A DNA stretch of 8,539 nucleotides, from assembly GCA_023446865.1 (NCBI GenBank), contig JAEXPL010000245.1, positions 1 to 8,539 on the forward strand, read 5' to 3'. How positions within the stretch are numbered: position 1 is the stretch's first letter; each line of letters starts with the position of its first letter. This document shows positions 6,953 to 8,539 of this stretch, one piece after another. Source of the DNA: Verrucomicrobiota bacterium. Lineage in GTDB: Bacteria > Verrucomicrobiota > Verrucomicrobiia > Opitutales > Opitutaceae. The notes beneath the pieces are model-generated. The model made no database searches, was not told the DNA's origin, and saw only the letters and a program-made list of their open reading frames with translations. The position numbers and the translations under genes were made by a program.

Positions 6953-6987
6953 CCATTCCGCAATCCGCATTCCCCCATCCGCATTCC
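6953..6987 (+). repeat. Degenerate heptanucleotide tandem repeat (five units) abutting a start codon
   Basis: Five contiguous 7-base units, CCATTCC, GCAATCC, GCATTCC, CCCATCC and GCATTCC, end exactly at the ATG of the 54-residue membrane-protein gene at 6988. The consensus is GCATTCC. The unit differs from that in the preceding spacer, but period and placement are the same. No Shine-Dalgarno sequence can be found within it. Confidence 0.65.
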
Positions 6988-7152
6988 ATGCGCCTCCTCC
7001 GACATCTCGGAAAACTCCTCGCCGATCTCTTCGGTTTCGCCCGCCAGAACAAGATCTGGTGGATCGTCCCGCTCGTGCTGCTGCTCCTGGTCGTCGGCGC
7101 GCTGGTCGTCGGCGTCTCCACCATCTCGCCCTTCATCTACTCGCTGTTCTGA
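6988..7152 (+). CDS. DUF5989/SxtK-like small membrane protein
   Basis: A 54-residue protein with a basic amphipathic N-terminus (MRLLRHLGKLLADLFGFARQ), a KIWWIVP turn into the membrane and one long hydrophobic helix (about residues 24-43), ending in STISPFIYSLF. The FGFARQNKIWWIVP region and the C-terminal FIY..F are features I associate with DUF5989, a family that includes SxtK-type proteins encoded beside carbamoyltransferases. Function is unknown; a small subunit anchoring or regulating the carbamoyltransferase is a reasonable inference from context. The ATG at 6988 was preferred over an in-frame start at 6892, which would overlap the carbamoyltransferase end and add proline-rich residues translated from the spacer repeat. 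The next gene starts two bases after its stop, so translational coupling is likely. Confidence 0.85.
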   Translation: MRLLRHLGKLLADLFGFARQNKIWWIVPLVLLLLVVGALVVGVSTISPFIYSLF

Positions 7153-7154
7153 AC

Positions 7155-8539
7155 GTGGCGCCGACCGTCCCCCGCCCGCTCGCCTGGCCGCTGAAACTGC
7201 TGCTCGGCTGCGCCGTTGCGCTGGCCGTCTGTGCGGTCCTGCTTGGCGGGCTCGAACTCGTCCTGCGTCTCTCCGACTACGGACACTCGCCCCGCTTCTA
7301 CCGCACCGAGAAGGCCGCCGACGGCACCCTGTGGCTGCGCGAGAACCGCTGGGTGACCGCGGCGTTCTTCGCCCCCGAGCTCATCCGCCGCCCCCAGCCG
7401 TTCCGGCTCCCCGTCGCCAAGGCGCCGCGAACCTACCGGGTGTTCGTCCTCGGCAGCTCCGCCGCGATGGGCGACCCGGAGGCGTCGTTCTCGCTCTCCC
7501 GCGTTCTCGACGTGCTCCTGCGTGAAGCGCATCCAGAGGTTCACTTCGAAATCGTCAACGCCGGCATCACCGCCATCAACTCCACCGTCGTGCGCGACAT
7601 CGCCGCCGACTGCGCCGAGCTGCAGCCCGACCTCTTCATTGTCTACGAAGGCAACAACGAGGTGATCGGCCCCTTCGGCCCCGGCACCGTTCTCACTCCC
7701 TTCCTCGGTTCGCCCGGCGCCGTGCGCACTGCGGTCGCGCTCAAGCGCACGCGCACCGGCCAACTCCTCGCCGCCACCGCGCGCCGCTTCGGCCGCGATC
7801 GGCAAACCCCTGCCGACTGGGGCGGCATGGGCATGTTCCTCCAGCACGGCATCGCCGCCGACGACCCGCGCCTTGCCACCACGCGCGAGCTCTTCCGCGA
7901 CAACCTCGCCGCCATCGCCGACTCCGGCCGCGCCGCCGGCGCCTCCGTCTTCCTCTGCACCGTCGCCACCAATCGCCGGGACTTCGCGCCGTTCCTTTCG
8001 CTCCACAAACCCGGACTCGACGCCGCCACGCTCGTCCGGTGGCAAACCGCCTTCGACGCCGGAGTCGCCGCCCTCGACGCGCAGGACCACCGGGCCGCCC
8101 TCCCGTGTCTCAATGAGGCCGCCACTCTCGACGACCAGCACGCCGAGACGATCTTCCTCCTCGGCCGCGCCCAACTTGAAACCGGCGACACGGTGCGGGC
8201 CAAAGCCTCGCTGCAACGCGCCCTCGATCTCGACGCGCTCCGGTTCCGAACCGGCTCCCCGCTCAACGCCGTCATCCGCTCGTTCGGCCTCGCCCCAACC
8301 AACTGTATTCAAGTGGTCGATCTCGCCACCTCCGCCGACACCGCCTCGCCCGGGGACGTTACCGGTGACGAGTTCCTCTACGAACACGTGCACCTCAACA
8401 TGCGTGGTGCCTACCGCTTGGCCTACGACCTCTGTGGTCCGATCGAGGAGGACCTTCGTCGTCGCGGCCTCGTGCCCGCCGACGCGCCTGCGCCCAGTTG
8501 GGCCGACATCTCGGTCGTGCGCGACCGGCTCGCCTACAC
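7155..8539 (+). CDS. Membrane-anchored SGNH/GDSL hydrolase with internal TPR segment (C-terminus off right edge)
   Basis: An open frame of 461 codons continues past the window end. Residues 12-35 form one hydrophobic helix (LKLLLGCAVALAVCAVLLGG), an uncleaved anchor probably placing the catalytic domain outside the cytoplasm. SGNH blocks follow in order: VLGSSAAMGDPE with candidate nucleophile S102, NAGITAINS with G137, YEGNNEVIG with N168, and YEHVHLN with H413. Block V reads E410-H-V-H413, so glutamate replaces the usual aspartate of DxxH. Between the N168 and H413 blocks, residues about 296-360 form two TPR-like helix pairs (AALDAQDHRAALPCLNEAA; LLGRAQLETGDTVRAKAS). Members of this superfamily hydrolyse or transfer acyl groups on glycans and lipids. 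The GTG at 7155, two bases after the upstream stop, is the best start because it sits just before the membrane anchor; there is no Shine-Dalgarno sequence. Context suggests it acts on the product handled by the carbamoyltransferase. The substrate is unknown. Confidence 0.85.
   Translation, partial: MAPTVPRPLAWPLKLLLGCAVALAVCAVLLGGLELVLRLSDYGHSPRFYRTEKAADGTLWLRENRWVTAAFFAPELIRRPQPFRLPVAKAPRTYRVFVLGSSAAMGDPEASFSLSRVLDVLLREAHPEVHFEIVNAGITAINSTVVRDIAADCAELQPDLFIVYEGNNEVIGPFGPGTVLTPFLGSPGAVRTAVALKRTRTGQLLAATARRFGRDRQTPADWGGMGMFLQHGIAADDPRLATTRELFRDNLAAIADSGRAAGASVFLCTVATNRRDFAPFLSLHKPGLDAATLVRWQTAFDAGVAALDAQDHRAALPCLNEAATLDDQHAETIFLLGRAQLETGDTVRAKASLQRALDLDALRFRTGSPLNAVIRSFGLAPTNCIQVVDLATSADTASPGDVTGDEFLYEHVHLNMRGAYRLAYDLCGPIEEDLRRRGLVPADAPAPSWADISVVRDRLAY

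Noticed and set aside
7137..8393. 418-codon minus-strand open frame opposite the SGNH hydrolase
   Set aside because: Gly/Glu/Val-rich composition typical of an antisense shadow; the plus-strand frame holds ordered SGNH blocks and a membrane anchor.
1..8539. Search for CRISPR arrays, tRNA or rRNA genes, insertion-sequence ends and frameshifted genes
   Set aside because: No regularly spaced long repeats, cloverleaf or rRNA-like sequence, transposase motif or interrupted reading frame was seen; the only tandem repeats are the two short heptamer arrays.

Overview
The window looks like chromosomal DNA of a GC-rich member of the Verrucomicrobiota, most likely Opitutaceae. The best clue is the outer-membrane receptor, whose mature N-terminus (EEVVVLSPFTVS) is the style I associate with the large TonB-receptor families of Opitutus-like bacteria. 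Strong G/C at third codon positions and spacers made of degenerate 7-base repeats fit that reading. The assignment is an inference; no rRNA or marker gene is present.

Layout. Left, on the minus strand: a metallo-beta-lactamase/beta-CASP ribonuclease-type protein (341-1741), followed downstream by the start of an exported TPR-like protein that runs off the left edge (1-287). A 319-base divergent intergenic region (1742-2060) holds a candidate near-leaderless promoter for the nuclease gene, a two-copy direct repeat with 21-base spacing and two small inverted repeats. On the plus strand comes a complete FhuA-like TonB-dependent receptor (2061-4532), closed by a strong intrinsic terminator built on a perfect 26-base palindrome.

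Right, all plus strand and probably one operon: a three-helix membrane protein of the SxtJ type (4657-5040), a NodU/CmcH/TobZ-type O-carbamoyltransferase (5094-6905), a 54-residue single-helix protein of the DUF5989/SxtK type (6988-7152), and a membrane-anchored SGNH/GDSL hydrolase carrying a TPR segment inside its catalytic domain (7155 to the right edge, incomplete). The first three genes correspond to the small sxtJ/sxtI/sxtK group known from saxitoxin clusters. Here they sit with an SGNH hydrolase and no visible toxin-biosynthesis genes. The likely picture is a membrane-associated module that adds a carbamoyl group to a sugar, lipid or secreted small molecule, with the hydrolase acting on the same product from the membrane surface. 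The substrate cannot be read from the window.

Two gene spacers inside this operon (5051-5092 and 6953-6987) consist of different degenerate heptanucleotide tandem repeats ending at, or one base before, the next start codon. None of the seven start codons in the window has a recognisable Shine-Dalgarno sequence, so translation initiation may rely on other signals.
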